Shown here one piece after another: positions 8,109 to 18,097 of a stretch of DNA of 64,000 nt; position 1 is the first letter of the stretch, and every line of letters begins with the position of its first letter. The DNA comes from Streptomyces sp. NBC_00536 (GTDB lineage: Bacteria > Actinomycetota > Actinomycetes > Streptomycetales > Streptomycetaceae): contig NZ_CP107819.1 of the NCBI RefSeq assembly GCF_036346295.1, positions 2,604,001-2,668,000 on the forward strand, given 5' to 3'. Position numbers and translations under genes: made by a program. The notes under the pieces are model-generated. The model had not been told where the DNA came from, searched no databases, and saw only the letters and a list, made by a program, of their open reading frames with translations.

Positions 8109-10036
8109 GCGGGCCCGGTGGACGGATGATGATGGGACCGCCGACGACGCGGTCCCTGGACTTCAAGAATTCCGGCAAGCGGCTGCTGGCGCAGCTGACG
8201 AAGGACCGTGCCCCGCTCTGGGGCATGATCGTCGCGGTCGTCGGCAGCGTCGCCTGCTCGGTGGTCGGTCCGAAGATCCTCGGCCGGGCGACCGACCTGG
8301 TCTTCGCGGGGATCGTGGGCCGGAACATGCCGCGCGGCATCACCAAGGAGCAGGCCCTGGAGGGCCTGCGCGCCAAGGGTGAGGGCGGCATGGCCGACAT
8401 GCTGTCCGGGACGGACTTCACGCCGGGTCAGGGCATCGACTTCGGCGCCATCGGCGTGGTCGCGCTCTGGGCGCTGGCCGCCTTCGTGTCGGCCGGTCTG
8501 CTGATGCTGGTGGCGACCCGGCTGGCGAACCGTGTGATGAACGGCACCCTGTACCGGATGCGCGAGGAGCTGCAGGACAAGCTCTCGCGGCTGCCGCTGT
8601 CGTACTTCGACCGGCAGAAGCGCGGCGAGGTGCTCAGCCGGGCCACGAACGACATCGACAACATCGGGCAGACGCTCCAGCAGACGATGGGGCAGCTGCT
8701 GAACTCGCTGCTGACGATCGTCGGTGTGCTGGCGATGATGTTCTGGATCTCGCCGCTGCTGGCGCTGGTCGCGCTGGTGACGGTGCCGATGGCGGTCTTC
8801 ATCGCCGCGAAGATCGGCAAGAAGTCGCAGCCGCAGTTCGTGGCGCAGTGGAAGGTCACCGGCACGCTCAACGCGCACATCGAGGAGATGTACTCGGGGC
8901 ACACGCTGGTGAAGGTCTTCGGACGCCAGCAGGAGTCCGCGGCGGTCTTCGCCGAGCAGAACGAGGCGCTGTACCGGGCCTCCTTCAAGGCGCAGTTCGT
9001 CAGCGGGATCATGCAGCCGGTGATGTTCTTCGTCTCGAACATCAACTACGTGCTGGTCGCGGTCGTCGGCGGGCTCCGGGTCGCCTCGGGCACCCTGTCG
9101 ATCGGTGACGTGCAGGCCTTCATCCAGTACTCGCGCCAGTTCTCGATGCCGCTGACGCAGCTCGCGTCGATGGCGAACCTGGTGCAGTCGGGCGTGGCCT
9201 CGGCGGAGCGGGTCTACGAGCTGCTCGACGCCGAGGAGCAGGAACCGGACGCGGCGGTCCAGGACTTCCCGGAGGAGGTCCGCGGCGCGGTCTCGCTGGA
9301 GAAGGTGTCGTTCCGCTACGAGCCGGACAAGCCGCTGATCGAAAACCTGTCGCTGTCCGTCGAGCCCGGCCAGACGGTCGCGATCGTCGGTCCGACGGGT
9401 GCGGGCAAGACCACGCTGGTCAACCTGCTGATGCGGTTCTACGAGGTCACGGGCGGCCGGATCGCCATCGACGGGGTGGACATCGCGAAGATGAGCCGCG
9501 AGCAGCTGCGCTCCGGCATCGGCATGGTGCTCCAGGACACCTGGCTGTTCGGCGGCACCATCGCGGAGAACATCGCCTACGGCGCCTCCTCCGCGCGCGA
9601 GGTGACGCGCGCCGAGATCGAGGAGGCCGCGCGCGCCGCGCACGCGGACCGCTTCATCCGCACCCTGCCGGACGGGTACGACACCGTGCTGGACGACGAG
9701 GGCGCGGGCGTCAGCGCGGGCGAGAAGCAGTTGATCACGATCGCCCGGGCGTTCCTGTCCGATCCGGTGATCCTGGTGCTGGACGAGGCGACCAGCTCGG
9801 TCGACACGCGTACGGAGGTGCTGATCCAGAAGGCGATGGCCCGGCTGGCGGCCGGCCGTACGTCCTTCGTGATCGCGCACCGGCTGTCCACGATCCGCGA
9901 CGCGGACGTCATCCTGGTGATGGAGGACGGCTCGATCGTGGAACAGGGCACGCACGAGGCGCTGCTGACGGCGGAGGGCGCGTACGCGCGCCTGTACGCG
10001 GCGCAGTTCGCGCAGGCGGTGGCCGAGGTCGACTGA
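8105..10036 (+). CDS. ABC exporter half-transporter, catalytic-site subunit
   Basis: A 643-residue partner of the upstream gene. The transmembrane domain covers about residues 35-360, including an extracellular insertion around residues 70-110 (between the first two helices) that the partner lacks. The ATPase domain has Walker A GPTGAGKTTL (about 429), Walker B VILVLDEATSSVD with the catalytic Glu, and the H-loop IAHRLSTIRD. Its signature is VSAGEKQ instead of SGGQ. Together with the Asp in the partner's Walker B this gives one canonical and one degenerate ATP site, the hallmark of heterodimeric exporters such as TM287/288 and BmrCD. The substrate cannot be read from sequence. A hairpin terminator follows. 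Confidence 0.92.
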   Translation: MSGPGGRMMMGPPTTRSLDFKNSGKRLLAQLTKDRAPLWGMIVAVVGSVACSVVGPKILGRATDLVFAGIVGRNMPRGITKEQALEGLRAKGEGGMADMLSGTDFTPGQGIDFGAIGVVALWALAAFVSAGLLMLVATRLANRVMNGTLYRMREELQDKLSRLPLSYFDRQKRGEVLSRATNDIDNIGQTLQQTMGQLLNSLLTIVGVLAMMFWISPLLALVALVTVPMAVFIAAKIGKKSQPQFVAQWKVTGTLNAHIEEMYSGHTLVKVFGRQQESAAVFAEQNEALYRASFKAQFVSGIMQPVMFFVSNINYVLVAVVGGLRVASGTLSIGDVQAFIQYSRQFSMPLTQLASMANLVQSGVASAERVYELLDAEEQEPDAAVQDFPEEVRGAVSLEKVSFRYEPDKPLIENLSLSVEPGQTVAIVGPTGAGKTTLVNLLMRFYEVTGGRIAIDGVDIAKMSREQLRSGIGMVLQDTWLFGGTIAENIAYGASSAREVTRAEIEEAARAAHADRFIRTLPDGYDTVLDDEGAGVSAGEKQLITIARAFLSDPVILVLDEATSSVDTRTEVLIQKAMARLAAGRTSFVIAHRLSTIRDADVILVMEDGSIVEQGTHEALLTAEGAYARLYAAQFAQAVAEVD

Positions 10037-10090
10037 CCCGGCGGGTCGGGTCGGCCGGCCCGGCGGGTCGGGTCGCGGTGTCGCGGGTCA

Positions 10091-10114
10091 GGGGGCGTCC
10101 TTCGGGGCGCCCCC
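10091..10114. terminator. Bidirectional hairpin between exporter and sigma gene
   Basis: A 7-bp GC stem (gggggcg at 10091-10097, cgccccc at 10108-10114) lies between two convergent stop codons, so it can serve both transcripts. Confidence 0.55.
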
Positions 10115-10133
10115 TTCGCCCGTTCGTCCCCTC

Positions 10134-11216
10134 TCAGTCCAGGTAGCCGCGGAGCTGGTCGGCGAAGGCGTGGTCGCGCAGCTTGTTGAGGGTCTTGGAC
10201 TCGATCTGGCGGATCCGCTCGCGGGTCACGCCGAAGATCCGGCCGATCTCCTCCAGGGTCCGGGGGCGGCCGTCGGCGAGCCCGTAGCGCAGCTGGACCA
10301 CCTTGCGCTCGCGTTCGCCGAGGGTGGAGAGCACGGCCTCCAGGTGTTCGCGCAGCAGGAAGAACGCGGCGGACTCCACGGGCGAGGCGGCGTCCCCGTC
10401 CTCGATCAGGTCGCCGAGGGCGACGTCGTCCTCCTCGCCCACGGGGGCGTGCAGCGAGACCGGCTCCTGGGCGAGCCGCAGCACCTCCAGGACCCGCTCG
10501 GGCGTCAGCTCCAGGTGGGCGGCGACCTCTTCGGCCGTGGGCTCGTACCCGCGCTCCTGCAGCATGCGGCGCTGCACGCGGACGACCCGGTTGATCAGCT
10601 CCACCACGTGGACGGGCACGCGGATGGTGCGGGCCTGGTCGGCCAGTGCGCGGGACATGGCCTGCCGGATCCACCAGGTGGCGTAGGTGGAGAACTTGTA
10701 CCCGCGGGCGTAGTCGAACTTCTCAACGGCCCGGATGAGCCCGAGGTTCCCCTCCTGCACGAGGTCGAGCATGGTGAGCCCGCGGCCGACGTACCGCTTC
10801 GCGACCGAGACGACGAGCCGCAGGTTCGCCTCGATCAGGCGGCGCTTGGCCATCCGGCCCATGACGACCAGCTTGTCGAGGTCCAGGACGAGACGGGTGT
10901 CGAGGCCGCTCCCGGTGCCCAGCTTCTCCTCGGCGAACAGCCCCGCCTCGACGGCCCGCGCGAGTTCGACCTCTTCCTCCGCCGTGAGCAGCTGGATCCT
11001 GCCTATCTCGCGCAGGTACTGCCGGAACAGATCGGCGGAGGGCCCGCCTCCGGCACTGCTGTCGCTGCGCCTGCGCTGCGTCGGCACCAGCTCGATCGAC
11101 TCCGGCGCCTCGGGCTCTTCGTCCACGGCCTCGACCTCGGGCTCGGGCTCTTCCGCGGCGTCTGCGGCATCCGGCGCCACTGCGGGTTCGGTCACGGACA
11201 GGGTCTGGGTCTGCAC
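10134..11216 (-). CDS. hrdA: Principal-like (group 2) RNA polymerase sigma factor, HrdA type
   Basis: A 360-residue sigma-70 family protein. After an acidic, low-complexity N-terminus (about 1-60) come region 1.2 ([17 protein letters not shown]), regions 2.1-2.4 ([38 protein letters not shown]), region 3 and region 4.2 ([18 protein letters not shown]). It has no long non-conserved insertion and lacks the extended lysine/alanine-rich N-terminus of HrdB, so it is not the essential principal sigma. Among the Streptomyces paralogues hrdA, hrdC and hrdD, position next to the ABC exporter pair favours hrdA, from memory of gene order. It would direct RNA polymerase to promoters like those of HrdB. 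It converges on the exporter genes. Confidence 0.85.
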   Translation of the reverse strand: MQTQTLSVTEPAVAPDAADAAEEPEPEVEAVDEEPEAPESIELVPTQRRRSDSSAGGGPSADLFRQYLREIGRIQLLTAEEEVELARAVEAGLFAEEKLGTGSGLDTRLVLDLDKLVVMGRMAKRRLIEANLRLVVSVAKRYVGRGLTMLDLVQEGNLGLIRAVEKFDYARGYKFSTYATWWIRQAMSRALADQARTIRVPVHVVELINRVVRVQRRMLQERGYEPTAEEVAAHLELTPERVLEVLRLAQEPVSLHAPVGEEDDVALGDLIEDGDAASPVESAAFFLLREHLEAVLSTLGERERKVVQLRYGLADGRPRTLEEIGRIFGVTRERIRQIESKTLNKLRDHAFADQLRGYLD

Positions 11217-11390
11217 GGGGGCGACCTCCAGGGCTCCGAGGACTCAGGCACCGCAACTCAGTGTGGGGTACGACACATCTCTGCCACGAGGGGCGTGCGG
11301 ACACTTTCTGAGTCCGGTGCGTGACCGGATGGTTACCCCCCGACGAGAACCCCGATGCGGGTCGGACGCATGTCCGAGATGATCGGCACC

Positions 11391-11987
11391 ATGTCCTCGT
11401 ACGAAACCCACGTGACCGTGCGCTGCCCGGATCCGGCGGCCCTGGCGCGCCTCGAAAGCTGGTCCGGCGAGCGGCGGTTGAAGCTGACGCACATCGTCCT
11501 GACCCGGGGCCGGATGGTCTCGCAGCCCATGCTGACCCTGCCGGACCGCACGGGGTACCGGGCCCTGCTCCCCGAGCTGCGGATGGCCGGATTCGATCCG
11601 GTGCGGGTCAAGGTGGAGACGGTGCCCTGGACGACGCACCTCCCGGGCCCGGGAGGCGGCTACTTCGAGCACCACCTCAGGCTGCGCCTGCCGGCCGCCT
11701 TCGACCGGACGGCCCTGGAGGACCTGGTCACCCCGCACGGGGCCCACCTGTCGTGGAACGCCCGCCGGGTCCTGGGCGACGGGGACCACCACGAGCGGTT
11801 CGTGACCCAGCGGTGCCGCGGAACGCGGGGGGCGGCCGCGTCGGCCTGCGCGGCGCTGGTCGCGGAGCTACGGGAGGCGGGCTACGAAGTCAGCTCGGAG
11901 GAGCGGGAGTTCGTGCTGTACGACAGCGACCCGTCGGTGGACGACGGGTGGATCGAGGACGAATGGACACGGGAGGGCGCGCGATGA
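11391..11987 (+). CDS. Conserved protein of unknown function, coupled to an AbiEii-like gene
   Basis: A 198-residue soluble protein starting SSYETHVTVRCPDP after the initiator Met. It appears to have two similar alpha/beta halves: THIVLTRGRMVSQPMLTLP, then YFEHHLRLRLPAAFDRTAL, and a C-terminal DSDPSVDDGWIEDEW. I recall similar proteins from other Streptomyces but know no function. The start at 11391 is chosen on sequence pattern; the ribosome binding site is weak, and ATG 11379 is an alternative. Its stop overlaps the start of the next gene by 4 bp (ATGA). The strict coupling suggests that the two proteins act together, perhaps with this one as partner, cofactor or antidote of the nucleotidyltransferase. 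Confidence 0.75.
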   Translation: MSSYETHVTVRCPDPAALARLESWSGERRLKLTHIVLTRGRMVSQPMLTLPDRTGYRALLPELRMAGFDPVRVKVETVPWTTHLPGPGGGYFEHHLRLRLPAAFDRTALEDLVTPHGAHLSWNARRVLGDGDHHERFVTQRCRGTRGAAASACAALVAELREAGYEVSSEEREFVLYDSDPSVDDGWIEDEWTREGAR

Positions 11988-13036
11988 GCGGTACGGAATG
12001 GAAGCCGTCGATCCCCGGCGGGCCGGACGACCCGGCGGAGCCGGAGTCGGAACAGCGGCGGCGGGCGGACGAATACCCCCGGACCCTGGTGACGGGTGAC
12101 GGGGGCCCCGGGGGCAGGGACAGGGACCGGGGCGGCGTGGGGTTCGACCCGGCCCTCAAGCACTTCGCCGGTGCCTACCGCCCGCTGGACCCGGCGATCT
12201 CCGACCCCGCGGAGCGCGAGGCCTGGCTCCGGACCCGGCGCACCGCCATGGAGATCGCGCTGCGGGCCGTCGCCGCCTCGGGCTGGGCGGACTCGCTCGT
12301 GCTGCGCGGCAGCATGCTGATGAAGCGGTGGTTCGGCCCGGCGGCGCGGGAGCCGCACGACCTGGACTTCGTCGTCGTCCCCGCCGACTGGCGGATCGAG
12401 GAGGAGCGGACGGGCCGGATGCTGGCCGAGATCGCGGCGGCGGCCGAGGAGCTGGCGGGAGGGCCGCACGGCGGCGAGGGGGACGCGGGGCAGGGCGCGG
12501 GGCCGGTCATGCCGGCGGCGGCGGCCGTCTCGGAGTACATCTGGACGTACGAACGCGTCCCGGGCCGCCGCCTCGTGCTCCCCTGGTCGGCGCCGGGGAT
12601 GCCCGGGGGTCAGGTCCAGCTGGACTTCGTCTTCAACGAGCCGCTCCCCGTCGTGCCCGAACCGGTCCGGGTCGCCGGGGTCCGGCTGCTCGGCGCCACG
12701 AAGGAACTCTCGCTGGCCTGGAAGCTGATGTGGCTGGCCTGCGACATGTACCCGCAGGGCAAGGACCTCTACGACGCGGCGCTGCTGGCCGAACACTGCG
12801 CCCTGCCCTACGCGTTGCTGGAGGACGTGTTCCGGCGGTCCGGGGAGTGGGAGGCCGAGGGCGGCCTGCTGCCGATCACCCCGGAGGCGTTCGCGGGATT
12901 CGCGAACGCCGACTGGGACGAGTTCCGGAAGGAGTACCCCGGGCTCGGCCCGGCCGGACCCGACGACACCGCGGAGGGGTGCGCGCGGCGGCTACTGGCC
13001 CGGCTGGGGCCGGTCTTCGAGGAGGCCGGGCGATGA
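11984..13036 (+). CDS. AbiEii/AbiGii-like nucleotidyltransferase
   Basis: A 350-residue protein. The first 75 residues are polar and poorly ordered (Pro/Gly/Arg rich). The core begins near residue 80 and has the nucleotidyltransferase motif GSMLMKRWFG then EPHDLDFVV (G-S and D-x-D), and downstream KELSLAWKLMWLACDMYPQG with KDLYDAALLAEH, matching the conserved K and KD-x-x-D of the AbiEii family. AbiEii proteins are the toxin half of type IV toxin-antitoxin and abortive-infection systems. No AbiEi-type antitoxin (winged helix) is visible; the upstream coupled gene is unrelated. Its last 45 bp overlap the convergent nitrate reductase gene. Toxicity is not shown by sequence, and a housekeeping transferase is possible. 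Confidence 0.78.
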   Translation: MSGTEWKPSIPGGPDDPAEPESEQRRRADEYPRTLVTGDGGPGGRDRDRGGVGFDPALKHFAGAYRPLDPAISDPAEREAWLRTRRTAMEIALRAVAASGWADSLVLRGSMLMKRWFGPAAREPHDLDFVVVPADWRIEEERTGRMLAEIAAAAEELAGGPHGGEGDAGQGAGPVMPAAAAVSEYIWTYERVPGRRLVLPWSAPGMPGGQVQLDFVFNEPLPVVPEPVRVAGVRLLGATKELSLAWKLMWLACDMYPQGKDLYDAALLAEHCALPYALLEDVFRRSGEWEAEGGLLPITPEAFAGFANADWDEFRKEYPGLGPAGPDDTAEGCARRLLARLGPVFEEAGR

Positions 13037-15283
13037 CGGCGATGGCTGCGGTGACGGGGCCTCCAGGCGGACCGCGCAGACCTTGAATTCCGGCATCCGG
13101 GAGACCGGGTCCAGGGCCGCATTGGTGAGGGTGTTGGCGCGGCCCTCGCCCGGCCAGTGGAAGGGCATGAAGACCGTGTCCGCGCGGATGGTGTCCGTGA
13201 TGCGGGCCGGGACGACCACCCGGCCGCGGCGGGAGACCACGGCCAGGGGGCGGCCCTCCTGCGCGCCGACGCGGGCCGCGAGCCGGGGGTGGAGTTCGAC
13301 GAAGGGGCCGGGGGCGGCCGCGTTCAGCTCGTCCACCCGCCGGGTCTGGGCCCCGGACTGGTACTGGGCCACCACCCGCCCGGTGGTGAGCAGCACCGGG
13401 TACTGCGCGTCCGGCATCTCGGCGGCGTCCCGGTGCGTGACCGCCACGAACCGGGCCCGCCCGTCCTCGGTGGCGAACCGGTCGAGGAAGAGGCGCGGCG
13501 TCCCGGGATGCTCCGGGCCGGGGGAACCCGCCGGGGCGTCGGGGGTGGCCGGGGCGTCGGGGGTGGCCGGCGCCTCTGGGGCCGCCGGGCAGGGCCAGAA
13601 GACGCCCTGTTCGGCCTCGATGCGGGCGTAGGAGATGCCCGCGTAGTCGGCGGGGCCGCCGGACGAGGCGCGGCGGAGTTCCTCGAAGACCTCCTCGGGG
13701 TCGGTGGGGAACCCCTTCTCGACCCCGAGGCGGCCCGCCAGCCCGTGCAGGACGTCCAGATCGCTGCGGACCCCCGGCGGCGGGGTGAGGGCCCGGCGGC
13801 GCAGCAGCACGCGGCCCTCCAGGTTCGTGGTGGTGCCGCTCTCCTCGGCCCACTGGGTGACGGGCAGGACCACGTCCGCCAGGGCCGCCGTCTCCGACAG
13901 CACCACGTCGGCGACGGCCAGGAAGTCCAGCGAGCGGATCCGGTCCTCGATGTGGGCGGCGCGCGGGGCGGACACCACCGGGTTCGAGCCCATGAGGAGC
14001 AGGGCCCGGACGTCGGTGCCGAGCGCGTCGAGGAGTTCGTACGCGCTGCGCCCGGGTCCGGGCAGGCTGTCCGGGTCCACCCCCCACACCCCGGCGACGT
14101 GTGCGCGGGCGGCCGGGTCGGTCAGCTTGCGGTAGCCGGGGAGCTGGTCGGCCTTCTGGCCGTGTTCGCGGCCGCCCTGGCCGTTGCCCTGGCCGGTGAG
14201 ACAGCCGTAGCCGGAGTACGGGCGGCCCGCGCGGCCCGTCGCCAGGCACAGGTTGATCCACGCGCCGACGGTGTCGGTGCCCTTGGACTGCTGCTCGGGC
14301 CCGCGGGCGGTGAGCACCATGGCGGTGTCCGGGGCGCAGAACATCCGGACCGCCTCGCGGAGCCGGGGCACCGGAACGCCCGTGAGGCGTTCCACCAGTT
14401 CCGGCCAGTGGGCCATGGCGGCGGCCCGGGCTTCGGGCCAGCCGGTGGTGCGGGAGGCGATGAACTCCTCGTCGGTGTGCCCCTCGGCGACCACGAGGTG
14501 CAGCAGGCCGAGCGCGAGCGCGAGGTCGGTGCCGGGACGCGGGGCGAGGTGCAGGTCGGCCTGGTCGGCGGTGCGGGTGCGGCGCGGGTCGATGACGATC
14601 AGCGTGCCGCCGTTCTCCTTCAGCTCGGTGAGGTAGCGCAGGGCGGGTGGCATGGTCTCGGCAAGGTTGGAGCCGACCAGGATCACGCAGCCGGTGCGCG
14701 GTATGTCCTCCAGGGGGAAGGGCAGACCCCGGTCGAGGCCGAAGGCGCGCTGGTGGGCGGCGGCGGCCGAGGACATGCAGAAGCGGCCGTTGTAGTCGAT
14801 CTGCGAGGTCCGCAGGGCGACCCGGGCGAACTTGCCGAGCGCGTAGGCCTTTTCGTTGGTGAGCCCGCCGCCGCCGAACACCCCGACGGCGTCCGGCCCG
14901 TGGGTGCGGGCCGTGCGGGCCAGGCCCTCGGCGACGGCGTCGAGGGCCTCCTCCCAGGTGGCCGGTGCCAGCTGCCCGGCGTGGGTGCGCATCAGCGGCT
15001 GGGTCAGGCGCACCCGGGAGGAGAGCACGGCGGGGGCGGCGCGCCCCTTGCCGCACAGCGCGCCCCGGTTGACGGGGAAGTCCGTGCGCTCCTCCACCAC
15101 CACGCTCGCGCCCACGCCCTCCGGGCCCGGCTCGGGTCGGAGGTTCATACCGCACTGCAGGGCGCAGTACGGGCAGTGCGTGGCGACGGCTCCGCCCGCG
15201 GCCGGAGCCCCGGCAGGGCGCAGCCGCGAGGTGCTGCCAGTGCTGTCGGCGGTGCCGGAGGGGTCGACGTCCCGAGGGTGCAT
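12992..15283 (-). CDS. nasA: Assimilatory nitrate reductase catalytic subunit
   Basis: A 763-residue molybdopterin oxidoreductase that reduces nitrate to nitrite in the cytoplasm. The N-terminal [4Fe-4S] cysteines are visible as CPYCALQCGMN (about residue 38) with the fourth in RGALCGKGR. The Mo-bisMGD domain follows (GGGLTNEKAYALGKFAR; GYGCLTGQGNGQGGREHGQKAD is interrupted here only for quoting). The molydopterin dinucleotide-binding domain occupies the C-terminal quarter, ending PEFKVCAVRLEAP. The length fits NarB/NasA enzymes without the extra C-terminal [2Fe-2S] domain. An Ala-Pro repeat near residues 565-585 is a linker. The gene is far from nirBD, but both show GlnR-like sites upstream. 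Its 3' end overlaps the AbiEii-like gene by 45 bp in convergent orientation. Confidence 0.88.
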   Translation of the reverse strand: MHPRDVDPSGTADSTGSTSRLRPAGAPAAGGAVATHCPYCALQCGMNLRPEPGPEGVGASVVVEERTDFPVNRGALCGKGRAAPAVLSSRVRLTQPLMRTHAGQLAPATWEEALDAVAEGLARTARTHGPDAVGVFGGGGLTNEKAYALGKFARVALRTSQIDYNGRFCMSSAAAAHQRAFGLDRGLPFPLEDIPRTGCVILVGSNLAETMPPALRYLTELKENGGTLIVIDPRRTRTADQADLHLAPRPGTDLALALGLLHLVVAEGHTDEEFIASRTTGWPEARAAAMAHWPELVERLTGVPVPRLREAVRMFCAPDTAMVLTARGPEQQSKGTDTVGAWINLCLATGRAGRPYSGYGCLTGQGNGQGGREHGQKADQLPGYRKLTDPAARAHVAGVWGVDPDSLPGPGRSAYELLDALGTDVRALLLMGSNPVVSAPRAAHIEDRIRSLDFLAVADVVLSETAALADVVLPVTQWAEESGTTTNLEGRVLLRRRALTPPPGVRSDLDVLHGLAGRLGVEKGFPTDPEEVFEELRRASSGGPADYAGISYARIEAEQGVFWPCPAAPEAPATPDAPATPDAPAGSPGPEHPGTPRLFLDRFATEDGRARFVAVTHRDAAEMPDAQYPVLLTTGRVVAQYQSGAQTRRVDELNAAAPGPFVELHPRLAARVGAQEGRPLAVVSRRGRVVVPARITDTIRADTVFMPFHWPGEGRANTLTNAALDPVSRMPEFKVCAVRLEAPSPQPSPSSPGLLEDRPQPGQ

Positions 15284-15305
15284 ACGGCCACCCTGCGGCC
15301 GGGCT

Positions 15306-15332
15306 GTTACGCGGGCCGCCGCGCCCCGTTAC
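15306..15332 (-). promoter_or_regulatory. Possible GlnR half-sites upstream of nasA
   Basis: On the minus strand two GTAAC pentamers occur with exactly 22 bp between their first bases, the spacing of the a-sites in a GlnR box (gTnAC-n6-GaAAC repeated). The intervening b-sites are poor (cggcg, gccgc), so the match is partial. They lie 23-49 bp upstream of the GTG/ATG region of nasA. Confidence 0.4.
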
Positions 15333-15362
15333 GCCTCCGGTTCGGCGGCCTCAGCGCCCGGT

Positions 15363-16888
<1,526 letters not shown>

Positions 16889-17023
16889 GACCGATCCCCC
16901 CGTGCCCTCTCCGTACCCTCCACGCCATTCGCACAGACTGACGAACCGGAGCCGCCCCCCAGTTCCACCCACCCCGCCTTTCACCCGTACGAATGAGCGG
17001 GTGAGTAGCTGGTAAAGACCCGT

Positions 17024-17050
17024 CACGCCCGCGCAACGACCCGGCAACCT
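17024..17050 (+). promoter_or_regulatory. GlnR-like box upstream of the sirohydrochlorin chelatase
   Basis: Three pentamers stand in exact 11-bp register: GTCAC (17024), GCAAC (17035) and GCAAC (17046). This is the register of GlnR boxes (gTnAC-n6-GaAAC). It lies 20 bp before the ATG at 17071. GlnR control would tie siroheme synthesis to nitrite reductase demand. Confidence 0.45.
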
Positions 17051-17070
17051 GCACCCGCCAGGATCGGTCC

Positions 17071-17379
17071 ATGACGGAGCCCGCGCACCCTCCCGAATCG
17101 TTTCCCCTCCGCTCCTCCTTGCCCTTCCCCCTCCCGCTTCCCCCCGCCACCACCGCGGACCTGCTGACCCGGATCACGGCCCAGCTCGGCACCCAGCTCC
17201 GCGGCCTGCGACCGCCGGGGGCCCGGCCCCACGGAGCCCACGCATGCAGCAGCCCACCCTCGTCGCCGTGGCCCACGGCAGCCGCGACCCCCGCGCCCTG
17301 CACACCGTCACGGCCCTGCTCGACCGCGTCCGTGACCTCCGCCCCCGCCTCCGGGTCCGGCTCGGCCACATCGAGCTGA
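17071..17379 (+). CDS. Possible N-terminal extension or small upstream ORF of cbiX
   Basis: An ORF starts at ATG 17071 and its first 55 codons have strong coding character (almost every third base is G or C; TADLLTRITAQLGTQLRGL). After about 17235 it overlaps the chelatase gene in another frame and loses that character. Either a base has been lost or gained so that this segment is the true N-terminus of the chelatase, or it is a short separate peptide. The nominal end at 17379 is just the next stop. Function unknown. Confidence 0.3.
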   Translation: MTEPAHPPESFPLRSSLPFPLPLPPATTADLLTRITAQLGTQLRGLRPPGARPHGAHACSSPPSSPWPTAAATPAPCTPSRPCSTASVTSAPASGSGSATSS

Positions 17380-17987
17380 ACGAACCCCTGCTGGACACCG
17401 CCCTCGGCGCCCTCGACCCCGGCGCGGCCGTGCTCGTACCGCTGCTCCTCGGCCGCGGCCACCACGTCAAGCACGACCTGCCCGCGGCCGCCGCCCGCGC
17501 GCCCCACCTGCGCGTGCGCGTCGCCGCCCCGCTCGGCCCGCACCCCCTGCTGGTCGAGGTGCTGCGCGACCGGCTGCTCGAAGCCGGCTGGACACCGGGC
17601 ACGGCCGTCGTCCTGGCCGCCGCCGGATCCCGCGACCCGGACGCGGCCGCCGACACCCGCCGCACCGCCGCCCTGCTCTCCGAGCGCCTCGGCGGGGTCC
17701 CGGTCGTCGCCGCCCACGCCTCGGCCGCCGCGCCGGGAGTGCCCGAGGCGCTGCGCGCGCTCACCGCCCGCGGCCACCACCGGGCCGCCGTGGCCTCGTA
17801 CTTCACCGCTCCGGGCCGCTTCTCCGCGCAGTGCGCGTCGGCCGCCCGCGGCCCGGCCGCCGCCCCGCTCGGCGCCCACCCGGCGCTCGCCCGGCTCGTC
17901 CTGCGGCGTTACGACGCGGCCCTCGCCGGATGGCCCGCGGGCCTCCCCCACCCCGCCCCGGACCAGCGGGAACTGGCCCCGGCGTAG
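17244..17987 (+). CDS. Sirohydrochlorin chelatase, CbiX/SirB type
   Basis: A 247-residue protein with two CbiX-like halves. The first starts LVAVAHGSRDPRALHTV, whose His is the metal ligand, and continues ELNEPLLD and VLVPLLLGRGHHVKHDL with further ligand histidines. The second half repeats the fold with VVLAAAGSRDPDA and SYFTAPGRFSAQC. These enzymes insert Fe2+ into sirohydrochlorin to make siroheme (or Co2+ for cobalamin). Siroheme is the cofactor of the nitrite reductase encoded at 31-34 kb, which fits the GlnR-like sites upstream. The ATG at 17244 has only a weak ribosome binding site, and an upstream frame may belong to the same protein. Confidence 0.82.
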   Translation: MQQPTLVAVAHGSRDPRALHTVTALLDRVRDLRPRLRVRLGHIELNEPLLDTALGALDPGAAVLVPLLLGRGHHVKHDLPAAAARAPHLRVRVAAPLGPHPLLVEVLRDRLLEAGWTPGTAVVLAAAGSRDPDAAADTRRTAALLSERLGGVPVVAAHASAAAPGVPEALRALTARGHHRAAVASYFTAPGRFSAQCASAARGPAAAPLGAHPALARLVLRRYDAALAGWPAGLPHPAPDQRELAPA

Positions 17988-18097
17988 GGCGGCGCCCGTC
18001 CGGCGCCCGGCTGACGCCCGGGAGACGCCCGTCCGGCGCTTGGCCGGAGTTCATTCGGATTGCTCCGATTGTCGGTGTCTCCGGTTAACGTCTGAGC

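Noticed and set aside
8060..9955. Minus-strand ORF of 631 codons opposite the second ABC subunit
   Set aside because: Low-complexity His/Arg/Asp-rich antisense frame; the plus strand has all ABC motifs.
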